A stretch of 64,000 bases of DNA from Aquamicrobium defluvii (GCF_004363725.1 NZ_SNZF01000025.1:1-64000), one strand, 5' to 3'. Shown: positions 9,482 to 20,850, counted from the stretch's first letter. Notes: generated from the letters alone by a model not told the origin. Numbers and translations are program-made.

Positions 9482-10516
9482 ATGCGCACGAACAGGGTAG
9501 TACACGTCGTCAGTTGCCACGCCGAGGGAGAGGTGGGCGACGTTATAGTCGGGGGCGTGCAGCCTCCTCCCGGCGATACGATCTGGGAGCAGGCCCAGTA
9601 CATCGCCACGGACAATGAGCTGAGGAATTTCCTTCTCAATGAACCGCGGGGCGGCGTCTTCCGGCACGCCAATCTTCTTGTTCCGCCGAAGGATCCGCGC
9701 GCCCATATGGGCTGGATCATCATGGAACCGGCGGACACGCCTCCGATGTCGGGATCCAACTCCATCTGCGTGGCCACCGTGCTGCTCGACAGCGGCATCG
9801 TTCCGATGCAGGAACCGGTCACCCGTCTCCTGCTTGAACCGCCGGGCGGACTGATAGAGGTCGAGGCCGAATGCCGGAATGGCAAGGCGGAGCGTATCCG
9901 GGTTCGCAATCATCCGTCCTTCGCCGACAAACTTTCAGTGCGCATCGAAGTGCCGGGAATCGGCACGATCGAAGTCGACACGGCGTGGGGCGGGGACAGT
10001 TTTGTGATCGCCGATGCCGGCACCCTCGGGCTCGAGATCAAGGCGGATCAGGCTCGTGATATAGCCGAGATTGGCGTGCGCATCACCAATGCCGCCAATG
10101 AGCAACTCGGCTTTTCTCACCCGGTCAATGGCTGGAACCACATTTCATTCTGCCAGATCACTGAGCCGGTGCAAAAGCAGAACGGCATATTGAGCGGGCT
10201 TAGCGCAGTCGCTATCCAGCCCGGCAAGATCGATCGCTCGCCGTGCGGGACGGGATGCTCCGCCCGTATGGCGGTGTTGCACGCCAGAGGGCAACTCGGG
10301 GCCGGCGATCAGTTCATCGGCCTTTCAATTGTGGGCACCCGGTTCGAGTGCCTCGTCGATTCGGAAATCGATCTCGCAGGACGGCGCGCGATCAGCCCGA
10401 TTATCAGCGGGAGCGCATGGGTGACAGGAATCCACCAGCATATGCTGGACCCCGCCGATCCCTTTCCCGCAGGTTACCGTCTTTCGGACACCTGGCCCAT
10501 GCCGAAGAACAGATAG
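9482..10516 (+). CDS. Proline racemase superfamily enzyme (hydroxyproline epimerase or dehydratase type)
   Basis: A 344-residue member of the proline racemase superfamily. The second catalytic cysteine is clear in DRSPCGTGCSARM (about Cys255). At the first catalytic position the usual MCGH is replaced by MSGSN (about Ser90), so the pair is Ser/Cys and not Cys/Cys. Known superfamily members with Cys/Cys act as proline racemases or 4-hydroxyproline 2-epimerases, and non-cysteine first residues occur in trans-3-hydroxyproline dehydratases and some epimerases. The ATG was chosen because it starts the conserved fold and has GGTGAGG upstream; an in-frame extension of 44 residues upstream lacks family character. 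Substrate remains open. Confidence 0.8.
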   Translation: MRTNRVVHVVSCHAEGEVGDVIVGGVQPPPGDTIWEQAQYIATDNELRNFLLNEPRGGVFRHANLLVPPKDPRAHMGWIIMEPADTPPMSGSNSICVATVLLDSGIVPMQEPVTRLLLEPPGGLIEVEAECRNGKAERIRVRNHPSFADKLSVRIEVPGIGTIEVDTAWGGDSFVIADAGTLGLEIKADQARDIAEIGVRITNAANEQLGFSHPVNGWNHISFCQITEPVQKQNGILSGLSAVAIQPGKIDRSPCGTGCSARMAVLHARGQLGAGDQFIGLSIVGTRFECLVDSEIDLAGRRAISPIISGSAWVTGIHQHMLDPADPFPAGYRLSDTWPMPKNR

Positions 10517-10590
10517 AACCTCATTTCAATATAAATGCCAAGTATTATTTAAAATACAAGAGATAATATTATTGTTTTTGATTATAATCT

Positions 10591-10617
10591 ATTATGCTTT
10601 GCTTTTGCAAGCATAAT
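10591..10617. terminator. AT-rich palindrome after the racemase-family gene
   Basis: A perfect nine-base inverted repeat (ATTATGCTT / AAGCATAAT) around a TGCTTTTGC loop lies in a strikingly AT-rich stretch of about 100 bases after the racemase-family stop codon. It may act as a terminator or an operator; no clean U-run follows on the plus strand, so termination is uncertain. Confidence 0.35.
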
Positions 10618-10625
10618 CACCCGAG

Positions 10626-10894
10626 ATGTGGAATAAATCATGCCAGACAATCGTCCTGCCCAACCGCCCGCCCAAATATCCTTATTTTTCGGATATCGTG
10701 AAAGCGAGCGGAAATTTTCTGTTCCTGTCGGCGATGCCGATCATCGTCACGGCAACGAATTTAACGAGATTTACTCCATGGTCTTCAAGGCGAACTGGCC
10801 GGTTCGCACTCATGTGCAGGCAGCCATGATGGATCCGCAATGCATGGTGGAACTGGATGCCATCGCTGTTGTCGATCCAGCCAGCTTGATCTGA
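10626..10894 (+). pseudogene. RidA-family remnant, frameshifted and internally deleted
   Basis: Two reading frames together recall a RidA (enamine/imine deaminase) protein. The first carries the N-terminal part, with PNRPPKYPYFSD and ASGNFLFLSA matching the RidA segments usually read as PPxGPYSxA and GNFLFVSG. After about 110 bases homology continues in the +2 frame with FNEIYSMVFKANWPVRTHVQ and ELDAIAVV, which match the C-terminal part. The middle third, including the usual TxxxNL segment, is missing or scrambled. The length of about 85 codons against the normal 125-130 supports a decayed gene. Functional RidA would have fitted the amino-acid theme of the preceding genes. Confidence 0.7.
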
Positions 10895-11068
10895 TGCCGT
10901 GGACGGCGTCCCGTTGCGGCATTGCAATGTGCAAGATATGGCTGTCGAAAGTCATATGAGGAAGAGCCCTTCATGAAGAAGGTCACCGCAATTGGGCTGG
11001 AGATCGCCTGACAGTTGTCTCAAGCCTGCGGTGACGCAAGGGCTGGCCGCGCGGAAAACGGCGACACC

Positions 11069-11158
11069 CATTCCACCCCCCTGGTTGGCCAGGGCACTGG
11101 GGCGGTGCTCAGGGACGTGCTCGGCTATGACGAGGCGGCCATCCGGCGGTTTGTGCGC
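11069..11158 (+). pseudogene. CoA-transferase family III (CaiB/BaiF) C-terminal remnant
   Basis: A short stretch reads TPLVGQGTGAVLRDVLGYD followed by EAAIRRF, which resembles the extreme C-terminus of CaiB/BaiF CoA-transferases (family pattern PLxGEHTxEVLxxLLGYxxxxIxxL). Nothing upstream in any frame continues the homology, so only the last 30 codons survive. It is part of a cluster of unrelated gene ends in this 1.7-kb region. Confidence 0.45.
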
Positions 11159-11222
11159 AAGCGGTGCTGCAGCCATCCACGAGGGCGGATGAGGCGGCGG
11201 ATTTGCCCTGCCGCGTGTCAGC

Positions 11223-11305
11223 TCATGCGAGCGTGCCGAACATTGTGAGGATCCCGACGATCCGGAAGAACAGGGAAAATTCCACGAATACTGCGTGAGC
11301 GCGTC
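11223..11305 (-). pseudogene. 3' end duplicate of a membrane-protein gene
   Basis: On the minus strand the frame ending in FFRIVGILTMFGTLA and a stop closely matches the last 24 residues of the intact membrane protein encoded at 36038-36640, which ends LLFQIVWILTLFDVLA. The DNA also aligns over about 80 bases, with a shared start TCATGCGAGC on the plus strand. Only this tail is present. It indicates that a second copy of that gene, or its neighbourhood, once existed here. Confidence 0.6.
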
Positions 11306-11485
11306 CGCCGCGCCGCCGGCAGGGACAATGCCGCCATCGGGGTCCGGATGCGCAATTTCCGACCCCCCGTGAATTGTGGCGCCACGCCAGATTGAGCTTC
11401 TTCGTCCGTTGGACTCTCCAAGGTTCGCGGCGGATCGGGCGTGGATGGAGGTGTCAGTCCGCAGTGCGCGCATCAGCTGTTTCGT

Positions 11486-11752
11486 GTCGATGTTTTCTTC
11501 CCTGAACACTTCCGCAGCTATGCGAAATGCTTCGAACCCGGCGGGAGCGCCGCAGTAGACCGCACGCTGGAGCAGGGTGCCCCGGATTTCCTCAACGCTG
11601 CACCCGTTGGCAAGGGCTCCCTCGAGGTGAAGGCGGAATTCGTGCTGGCGGTTCAATGCGCCTAAAAGACAGAGATTATCCAGGCTGCGCTGCTTGTCCG
11701 ACAGAGCGCTTCTCGCCCAGATTTCTCCCCAGCAATACTCGGTGAGGATCCT
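11486..11752 (-). pseudogene. Carboxymuconolactone decarboxylase-family remnant, N-terminus missing
   Basis: The minus strand encodes a recognisable CMD-family core: LTEYCWGEIWARSALSDKQR, a segment with LLGALNRQHEFRLH, and GTLLQRAVYCGAPAGFEAFR. These match the PcaC-like part of the family (E-x-CWGxxW, LxALxRxxELxxH, LLQxxVYxGxPA). About 35 N-terminal residues found in family members are absent, and no start codon is placed sensibly, because the open frame runs upstream into unrelated sequence. Probably decayed. An intact enzyme would act in protocatechuate-type ring cleavage or as a small peroxidase-like protein. Confidence 0.65.
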
Positions 11753-11834
11753 CTGGCTTGTCCGTCGTGAGGGATTTTGGGACCATTGGCAGGCTGAGCC
11801 AGAGCGATTCCAGCAAAGGTGCGAAGCGGTTTTG

Positions 11835-11972
11835 CGTTCGGAATTGCGTAAAACAAATGTTAGCTGGGGTAGCCGCGTCCTGCCGCGCGATGCTGTCGAG
11901 GCTCGCATCCAGAAGCTCTTCCGCGGATATTTCACCCGCGTCGAGACGCGCCGAGAGTTCAGAAATCGTGTC
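11835..11972 (-). pseudogene. Possible amidase N-terminal remnant
   Basis: A minus-strand frame reads TISELSARLDAGEISAEELL followed by DASLDSIARQD, similar in pattern to the first helices of amidase-signature enzymes (LxxxLxxGxxSxxELxxxxLxRI). Homology stops after about 40 residues at the junction with the decarboxylase remnant. The stretch between here and the oxoprolinase gene shows only unrecognisable open frames. Because only a helical pattern is matched, confidence is low. Confidence 0.35.
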
Positions 11973-12267
11973 AAAGTTTCAGCCTGCCGGGTTGGATGGT
12001 ATCGTCTTGCCGCTCCGGGCGAACGGAAGGAAATGAATGGCGGGATCGTCGCCGGTGGCGCCGGCGGCATCGAAGGGCCTTTGCGCCATTTCCAGCAGAT
12101 CCATGACCAGCCGTCGTTCCCGATCGGTGGGGCGATAGGCTGTCACTTCGTTGAGCCTGGTCTCGACCGGGCCGGGCTGCGGCAGTCCGTCATCTGAAAC
12201 ATCCTTTTCCTGACCATCGGCACCGCCGCGCCCGATCCTGCGGTGCGGCGGAGCCGGCCTTCTCCGT

Positions 12268-15894
<3,627 letters not shown>

Positions 15895-15936
15895 GGTGTC
15901 TCGCTCCTGAAGCCGGAAACGTTTCTCTTGCTCTTC

Positions 15937-15976
15937 ATCGATAAATTATCGATATTTTGTCGATAACATATTATCG
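15937..15976. promoter_or_regulatory. Tandem palindromic operators in the divergent oxoprolinase/MarR promoter
   Basis: Two palindromes stand eight bases apart: ATCGATAAATTATCGAT (arms ATCGATAA and TTATCGAT) and CGATAACATATTATCG (arms CGATAA and TTATCG). The shared half-site is CGATAA. They sit between the start of the oxoprolinase gene and the first plausible start of the MarR-like gene, as expected for autoregulated MarR-family control of a divergent enzyme gene. The pairing of regulator and site is inferred. Confidence 0.6.
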
Positions 15977-16058
15977 TGATGATTTGGAACACCCTTTCGG
16001 GAAATGCGGCGATGATGGCGGCAAAGGGGGATTCGGCTTGAGCAGGGAGAAGGTGGGA

Positions 16059-16583
16059 ATGGGATCTGAAGGTTCGCGCGCGCGGCCAGTGGTTTCGTCA
16101 GAGCATCTTGCGGCCGGCGGCTCGCCTGCCCTTTCGGAAATCGAATATGGAATGATCGTCGCCGGCCATGCCTTTTCGCGCTGGATGAGCCGGGGAATGG
16201 CGGCGGCAGGCGTTCCCGGCATGCAGCCGACGGAGGTGATGATACTGCACACTGTCAGGCATCGCGGCCGGCCCAAGCGCTTCGCCGATATCTGCCTGGT
16301 GCTGGGCATGGAGGACATGCACGTCGTGACCTATGCCGTGCGCAAGCTGGAGAAGGCCGGGCTGGTGCAGGTGGGGCGGCAGGGCAAGGAAAAGCTCGTC
16401 AGCGCCACGAAGAAGGGTGTCGAAGCCTGCGCCCGATATGCCGAGCTGCGCGAGCAGCTTCTGGTCTCCGGCACAGCTTCTGCCGGCTATGCGGAAAAGA
16501 GCCTGTCCGAAATCGCCGCCGTGTTGCGAGCCTTGTCGGGCTACTACGATCAGGCGGCCCGTGCTGCGGCAGCCCTTGCCTGA
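16059..16583 (+). CDS. MarR-like winged-helix transcriptional regulator
   Basis: A 174-residue winged-helix protein. Residues about 45-130 show the MarR-like core: an N-terminal helix with YGMIVAGHAFSRWMSR, then PTEVMILHTVRHRGRPKRF, the recognition region VLGMEDMHVVTYAVRKLEKA and the wing GLVQVGRQGKEKLVSATKKG. This pattern is that of predicted MarR-family regulators found in proteobacteria. The ATG chosen has GGGAGAAGGTGGG upstream; a longer frame from 15957 would run through the operator palindromes and start with low-complexity residues, so it is unlikely. It is divergent from the oxoprolinase gene and probably represses it; the inducer could be a lactam or a breakdown product. Confidence 0.75.
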   Translation: MGSEGSRARPVVSSEHLAAGGSPALSEIEYGMIVAGHAFSRWMSRGMAAAGVPGMQPTEVMILHTVRHRGRPKRFADICLVLGMEDMHVVTYAVRKLEKAGLVQVGRQGKEKLVSATKKGVEACARYAELREQLLVSGTASAGYAEKSLSEIAAVLRALSGYYDQAARAAAALA

Positions 16584-16645
16584 GCAGCCGAGAGCATGAG
16601 AAGACGGCGGATGCTTTCCCTCCCGACAGGATCGAAAGCTGGACG

Positions 16646-16830
16646 ATGAAGATCCCCGAGCCGGCCTTTCCGTAACCGACTGGTCGCAGATTGCGCCCCC
16701 CGGCTATCTGGCGGATCACTGTTGCGACCGCGGGCATATTCTCTACTTGCTGGAAGGAAGTCTGGTTTCCGAGCTGAAGGATGGCCGCCGCTTCACGTTG
16801 AGCGCCGGCATTCAGCCGCGATTTTGTGGC
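16646..16830 (+). pseudogene. DHCW-motif cupin remnant
   Basis: An ATG followed by KIPEPAFP runs into a stop, but in the next frame the sequence continues as SVTDWSQIAPPGYLADHCC and then DRGHILYLLEGSLVSELKDG and RRFTLSAG. This resembles small DHCW-motif cupin proteins, which carry a TVTDW N-terminus and a core pattern PGYxADHWCxxGHxLYVxEG. Here one frameshift lies near the start, about 28 residues between the N-terminus and the PGYLADH core are missing, and the final strand after SAG is replaced by unrelated sequence. Original role unknown. Confidence 0.6.
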
Positions 16831-16913
16831 AGGCATGTCCTTCATCGCAGTGACCGTGCCGCGATGAAGGACATGACCGAGCCGGGGCGTTCGGCGCAGG
16901 GCCGGGCGCCCGC

Positions 16914-17798
16914 TTATGCCTCGGGTGAGGGCTGGTAGGTCATGGTCCTGACCACATCCTGTACGGGACGCTTCTCGCCGGCAAGCACCTCGAAGTCGAG
17001 CTGGTTCTCGGCGGGTGCCAGCGGACAGGTGACGAAATTTGTGAAGGCGCAGGGCAGCGCAACCGCGTAGTTGAAGTCGATCCAGTCGATGCGGGTCCTT
17101 GTGTCGTCGGCGAACTGCAACTCGATCACCCGGCCCGCACCATAGGTCACAGGGCCGCTGGTCCTGTCGCGAATGTGGGCCACGGGCTGCACCCCGTTTG
17201 GTGTGTCCTTGCCGATCAGCACGAGGCTGTAGCTCCGGCCTTTGTGCTCGAAGGTGAAGGTGCCTATGCGCGGCGTCGATTCACGCACCCCGGCTTCCAC
17301 GGTTTCAGCTTCGTATTCGGTCGGCGCAGCCGGGGTGTAGACGCCGGGGATGCGCCAGGCGGGGTCATAGTCGAAAGCCGTCACGCCCGCATCCTCAAGA
17401 CGTGCCGCCTGGCGCGGATCGCGCACGCGCACCCCGTAGAGGGGCTGGCCGTCATGCTTGGTGCGCAGGATCGCCTCAACTTCGTTCACGCCGAAATAGA
17501 CCGGTACGCTGTGGCCGTGGCCATAGGTCTGGTTGCGGCCGGGGATGATCTCGACCGGCCCCGCGGGATATTCGCCATTCACCGACAGGGTGGGCCCGGA
17601 TGCCGGCGGGGTGAACATGATCCGCCCGTCTTCAACCGACCAGCTGCCGGGAAGCAGGTCGAAGCTCACATCCTTGTCGTCCGCCTCCAGCCAGTACTGG
17701 GCAACCAGCGAAGTCCAGCCATAGGGGCGGAACATCGTGGCGACATGAGCATAGCGCCATTCGCGCCACTGGCCTTCCAGATGTTCTCTTGTGGGCAT
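16914..17798 (-). CDS. DUF1684 family protein
   Basis: A 294-residue protein of the DUF1684 family, which is uncharacterised. The C-terminal part holds the family-typical segments: ELQFADDTRTRIDWIDFNYA, PCAFTNFVTCPLAPAENQL and VLAGEKR. No signal peptide or membrane segment is visible, so it is probably cytoplasmic. The ATG chosen has AAAGGGAGA seven bases upstream; a second in-frame ATG 18 bases earlier is weaker. It ends the leftward operon that begins with the aliphatic-sulfonate-type binding protein and follows the hydrolase gene by 57 bases. A link to the hydrolysis or conversion of the imported compound is inference. Confidence 0.75.
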   Translation of the reverse strand: MPTREHLEGQWREWRYAHVATMFRPYGWTSLVAQYWLEADDKDVSFDLLPGSWSVEDGRIMFTPPASGPTLSVNGEYPAGPVEIIPGRNQTYGHGHSVPVYFGVNEVEAILRTKHDGQPLYGVRVRDPRQAARLEDAGVTAFDYDPAWRIPGVYTPAAPTEYEAETVEAGVRESTPRIGTFTFEHKGRSYSLVLIGKDTPNGVQPVAHIRDRTSGPVTYGAGRVIELQFADDTRTRIDWIDFNYAVALPCAFTNFVTCPLAPAENQLDFEVLAGEKRPVQDVVRTMTYQPSPEA

Positions 17799-17855
17799 GT
17801 TGGTCTCCCTTTCCAAGGATTCAGGTGTCTGCTTTGCGCATGAAAATGCCGGGGG

Positions 17856-19175
17856 TCAGCCCCGCGAGGCGGAGCCGGCAATCTCGGCGAGGAAGGCGAG
17901 AACGCCGCGCCAGGAGCCATAGTCGGCTGCGGCATTGTCGGAGGGGGTGCCGCCACTCGTATAGGGGACTTTCGAGACAGGATGTTCACGGCTCAACTGC
18001 GTGGTGGGCACGAAAGGCAGGTTGATGGCGTGGCCGGCGTTGTCGAAATCCAGATGGCGGACGAGGTGGGGGTGGCCGTGCCGGCGCAGGGTCGAGACCA
18101 CCATGCGCGAATAAAGGCTGGAGGGCCAGGCGCGGTCGTCGCGGCCCGAGATCAGCAGAACCGGCCCGGCGATGTTCTCGACGGGAATGCGTGCGCGCGC
18201 CGCCAGTTCCGTATCCTTCAGCCCCTCGAAGAAAACCGAGTGGTGGCGGCTGGGCGGGGCGTCTCCCGCCCATGGGTGCCAGTGCACCGCCTTGTTGTCC
18301 TGCCACAGATGCGGCAGGGGCACGCCGCCCCTGGTCCAGGTCGCGCCCTGCCAGCCGTCCCTTGCCGGATCGCCGGCACCCTGGGCGCCATGGACCATTG
18401 CGCCGGGCACGAATGCGATCACGGCGGAGACGAGATCCGGGAACGTGGCGCCAAGCAGCAGCGCGAGCTCGCCGCCGCGCGACTGGCCGCCGACGGCGAC
18501 GAAGCCGTCCTTTGGCCGCAGTTCCCGGTGTACCCAGCTCAGGCCCGTCTCCAGATATTCGAGCGGGGTTTCGGTGATGAAGGGAGACAGGCCGGGCGCC
18601 TTGAAATAGCCGAGCGCAAGGGCCTGGTAGCCATGCGAGGCATAGAGGGCGGCGCGCGGCTCGTTAATGCCGCCGCCGGAGCCGTTGAGCACCACCACAA
18701 CCGGATGAGGTCCCGGCCCGTCCGGAGTGAACAGCGTACCCACAGGGCCGTCTGCACGAACCTCCCGCCGCTCCACGCCCGGCGCAGCGAAGCGCTGGTA
18801 GAAGCGGGCCCTGGCGGAGGCGCCGTGGGCCGCCTCGGCCGTCAGCGTCGTCTGCAAAGGCTCCATGACATCGTCAGGGAAGAGTTCCGGGCTGGCACCG
18901 TCGAGCGGGTGCTGGCTCCAGATCAGGCCCATTGCCGAAACTTCCGCATAGTCGCCGCCAACCGGCGCGTCCCGCGACAGGTCGACCACGCCCTGCGCAT
19001 CGGCCATGAAGGTTGCCTGGCTCATCCAGACCGCGCCTCCAGCCCGCTGCGTATGGGCGGAAATGGCGACGAGTTCGTCGGGGACGAGACCGGTGACGAC
19101 GATCCGGCGCGGCTCGTCGATCAGGCCGTCGACAGGATCGATGGAAAAAGCAGGCGCGGAAACAGCTCGTGTCAT
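17856..19175 (-). CDS. BAAT-type acyl-CoA thioesterase/acyltransferase family hydrolase
   Basis: A 439-residue alpha/beta-hydrolase with the two-domain plan of the bile-acid-CoA amino acid N-acyltransferase/acyl-CoA thioesterase family. The N-terminal beta domain carries the IDPVDGLIDEP start, and the catalytic domain begins at about residue 150. The nucleophile elbow is GGQSRGGELALLLG, the acid is probably in SGRDDRAWP, and the histidine is in DNAGHAINLP. Substrates in bacteria are unknown; family chemistry covers thioester hydrolysis or transfer to amino acids. It lies 23 bases after the Ldh2-like gene in a single operon. The long open frame further upstream on this strand is an out-of-frame artefact. 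Confidence 0.75.
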   Translation of the reverse strand: MTRAVSAPAFSIDPVDGLIDEPRRIVVTGLVPDELVAISAHTQRAGGAVWMSQATFMADAQGVVDLSRDAPVGGDYAEVSAMGLIWSQHPLDGASPELFPDDVMEPLQTTLTAEAAHGASARARFYQRFAAPGVERREVRADGPVGTLFTPDGPGPHPVVVVLNGSGGGINEPRAALYASHGYQALALGYFKAPGLSPFITETPLEYLETGLSWVHRELRPKDGFVAVGGQSRGGELALLLGATFPDLVSAVIAFVPGAMVHGAQGAGDPARDGWQGATWTRGGVPLPHLWQDNKAVHWHPWAGDAPPSRHHSVFFEGLKDTELAARARIPVENIAGPVLLISGRDDRAWPSSLYSRMVVSTLRRHGHPHLVRHLDFDNAGHAINLPFVPTTQLSREHPVSKVPYTSGGTPSDNAAADYGSWRGVLAFLAEIAGSASRG

Positions 19176-19198
19176 TGATCTACCTTCGGTACGGGCAA

Positions 19199-20113
19199 TC
19201 AGCACCCCGCCTGGCCTGCCATGCGGGCCAGATGAGTATCGAGGCGTTGTGCGAAGTCGCCATCCAGCATGGTCCCGGCAGCCAGCGCGCCGCCGCGCGG
19301 CCAGTAACCGCCGCCATCGGTCCAGTCGCTCTTCAGGGCGGCAAGCTTGCCTTGCCAGTCGATGCCCTCTCCGGCGGCGGCAGGATCGAAGGCAAGGATG
19401 AAGACGCCGCGCCCCTTCGCATCGCCACGCCCTGCGCCGGCGACACCGGCCAGGAGCTCGACCGTCAGGCCGAGCAGCGAGCCGATCTGGCCGCCACGCG
19501 GCAAGAGGGCTGCAACATCGGCGGCGACACGGGTCGGCCGGCCGGCGCCGTCCAGCGCGATGCCGTCCGGCAAGGGTGCATCGGTCATGCGCGCGGTCTT
19601 GATGTCGGCCATGGTGGCGCTGCTGCTGGCGATGTCGATGACCACGCGCTCGCTGCCCCGGCCCATGGCGAGGGCGAACGGGTTGGTGCCGATCACCGGG
19701 CGCGTTCCGCCGTGAGGCGCGACGAAAGGCGGGCCTTCGGCGCCGGCGATCCCGACGAGGCCGGTGTCGGCGAGATGGCGGACGAAGGGGACGAGCCGCC
19801 CGAAGCCCCTGACGCCGCGCAGGAAGACGGCGGCAATGCCGGATTGTCGGGCCGTCCCGGCCAGATCGAGCGTGGTGCCGGCAACGGCGAGCGGAGCGAA
19901 GCAGGAGGAGCAATCCAGCCAGCTTACGGCCTGCGCTCCCGCGGTTTCGGGAACGGGCGCTGCATCCGCGGCCCATTCATCGAGCATGGCGATGCCGAAG
20001 CGCGGCAGGCCGAGCGCATCGGCTTCGACCAGTGCCGAGGCGGCGAGCTTCGCTGCCGGGCTGCCGCCCAGGGCTGCCGACAATCGCCCGACCGCATCAT
20101 GGAGCGCGATCAT
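19199..20113 (-). CDS. Ldh2-family NAD(P)-dependent oxidoreductase
   Basis: A 304-residue member of the malate/L-sulfolactate/ureidoglycolate dehydrogenase (Ldh2) family. The segments RGVRGFGRLVPFVRHLAD and GTNPFALAMGRGSERVVID are characteristic. The family usually spans about 330-360 residues, and the N-terminal arm here seems short, so the start is uncertain; the ATG overlaps the stop of the GntR gene by four bases, which supports it. Members reduce or oxidise 2-hydroxy/2-keto acids or Delta1-piperideine/pyrroline carboxylates. Within an ABC-transporter operon it is likely to act on the imported compound or a product; the substrate is unknown. Confidence 0.75.
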   Translation of the reverse strand: MIALHDAVGRLSAALGGSPAAKLAASALVEADALGLPRFGIAMLDEWAADAAPVPETAGAQAVSWLDCSSCFAPLAVAGTTLDLAGTARQSGIAAVFLRGVRGFGRLVPFVRHLADTGLVGIAGAEGPPFVAPHGGTRPVIGTNPFALAMGRGSERVVIDIASSSATMADIKTARMTDAPLPDGIALDGAGRPTRVAADVAALLPRGGQIGSLLGLTVELLAGVAGAGRGDAKGRGVFILAFDPAAAGEGIDWQGKLAALKSDWTDGGGYWPRGGALAAGTMLDGDFAQRLDTHLARMAGQAGC

Positions 20114-20829
20114 TCGCCCGCGCTCCGGCTGGCGCTGCCGATCTGAATTTCGTTCTCAGACAGATAACCCAGCGTCATCAGGCGCTCGATCAGGAATTCC
20201 CGGCTGCTCCTGATGTGGGCAGTCTCGATGGCGGCGGCCCGCTCGCCATCGCCTGCCTCGATCGCATCGACGAGCGCTGTGTGCTCGTCGGAATGCTCGC
20301 CCGTCTTGACCGTGAAATCGATCGCAAAACGCAGGAGACGCTCGAGCTCGTCGAAAAGATTTTCCGAAAGGGCGACGATGCGCCTGTTGCGGCTGCAACG
20401 GGCGATGGCGATGTGAAAACGGCGCGCAACCTGCTGCATGGTTCCGATGTCGAGCGGCGCGTCGTATTCCCGGACAATGCGGCGCAGCAGGGTCACTTCG
20501 GCCGGCGTCGCGTAGCGTGCCGCCTGCCGGGCCGCGTGCGGCCCGATCGCCGCGCGCATGTCGAGAATATCGTGCACGGCCTGGAATGTGATGGGAGCGA
20601 CGTGATAGCCGCTGCGCGGCAGGATCGTCACCAGCCCGTCGGCGGCGAGTTTCTGCATGGCATCGCGCACCGGTGTCTTCGAGACCTCGTAGCGGCGGGC
20701 GATGGAGGTCGCATCGAGCGTGGCCCCCGGAGCGATCTCGCAGCGCATGATCTCCTGCCGGAGCGCGAGGTAGATTCGCTCCGAGGCAGGAACATGCGCC
20801 GTAGCGGCCGGGCCGGGAGCGACAATCAT
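20110..20829 (-). CDS. GntR-family transcriptional regulator, FCD subgroup
   Basis: A 239-residue regulator. The N-terminal winged helix has IYLALRQEIMRCEIAPG and the recognition segment VSKTPVRDAMQKLAADGLV, ending in LPRSGYHV. The C-terminal FCD effector domain (about residues 90-220) has LDMRAAIGPHAARQAARYA, FHIAIARCSRN and EHTALVDAIEAGD, with the metal-ligand histidines expected in this fold. It is encoded between the permease and Ldh2 genes of the same operon, an unusual internal position that allows autoregulation. Ligands of FCD regulators are small organic acids. A candidate operator is at the head of the operon. Confidence 0.85.
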   Translation of the reverse strand: MIVAPGPAATAHVPASERIYLALRQEIMRCEIAPGATLDATSIARRYEVSKTPVRDAMQKLAADGLVTILPRSGYHVAPITFQAVHDILDMRAAIGPHAARQAARYATPAEVTLLRRIVREYDAPLDIGTMQQVARRFHIAIARCSRNRRIVALSENLFDELERLLRFAIDFTVKTGEHSDEHTALVDAIEAGDGERAAAIETAHIRSSREFLIERLMTLGYLSENEIQIGSASRSAGE

Positions 20830-20850
20830 GAGCCTCTGCTCCTCAGCCTC

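Noticed and set aside
10952..12070. Long minus-strand open frame of 372 codons
   Set aside because: Only residues of about 80 codons match a known family; the remaining parts are random-looking and run through other remnants. Called as fragments instead of one gene.
12071..12267. Possible NUDIX-like N-terminus on the minus strand
   Set aside because: A stretch with VMDLLEMAQRPF only loosely recalls NUDIX leaders and lacks the NUDIX box, so it was not called.
17856..19976. Extended 706-codon frame upstream of the BAAT-type gene
   Set aside because: The first 270 codons are arginine-rich, out-of-frame reading of the Ldh2 gene. The ATG at 19175 gives the family N-terminus.
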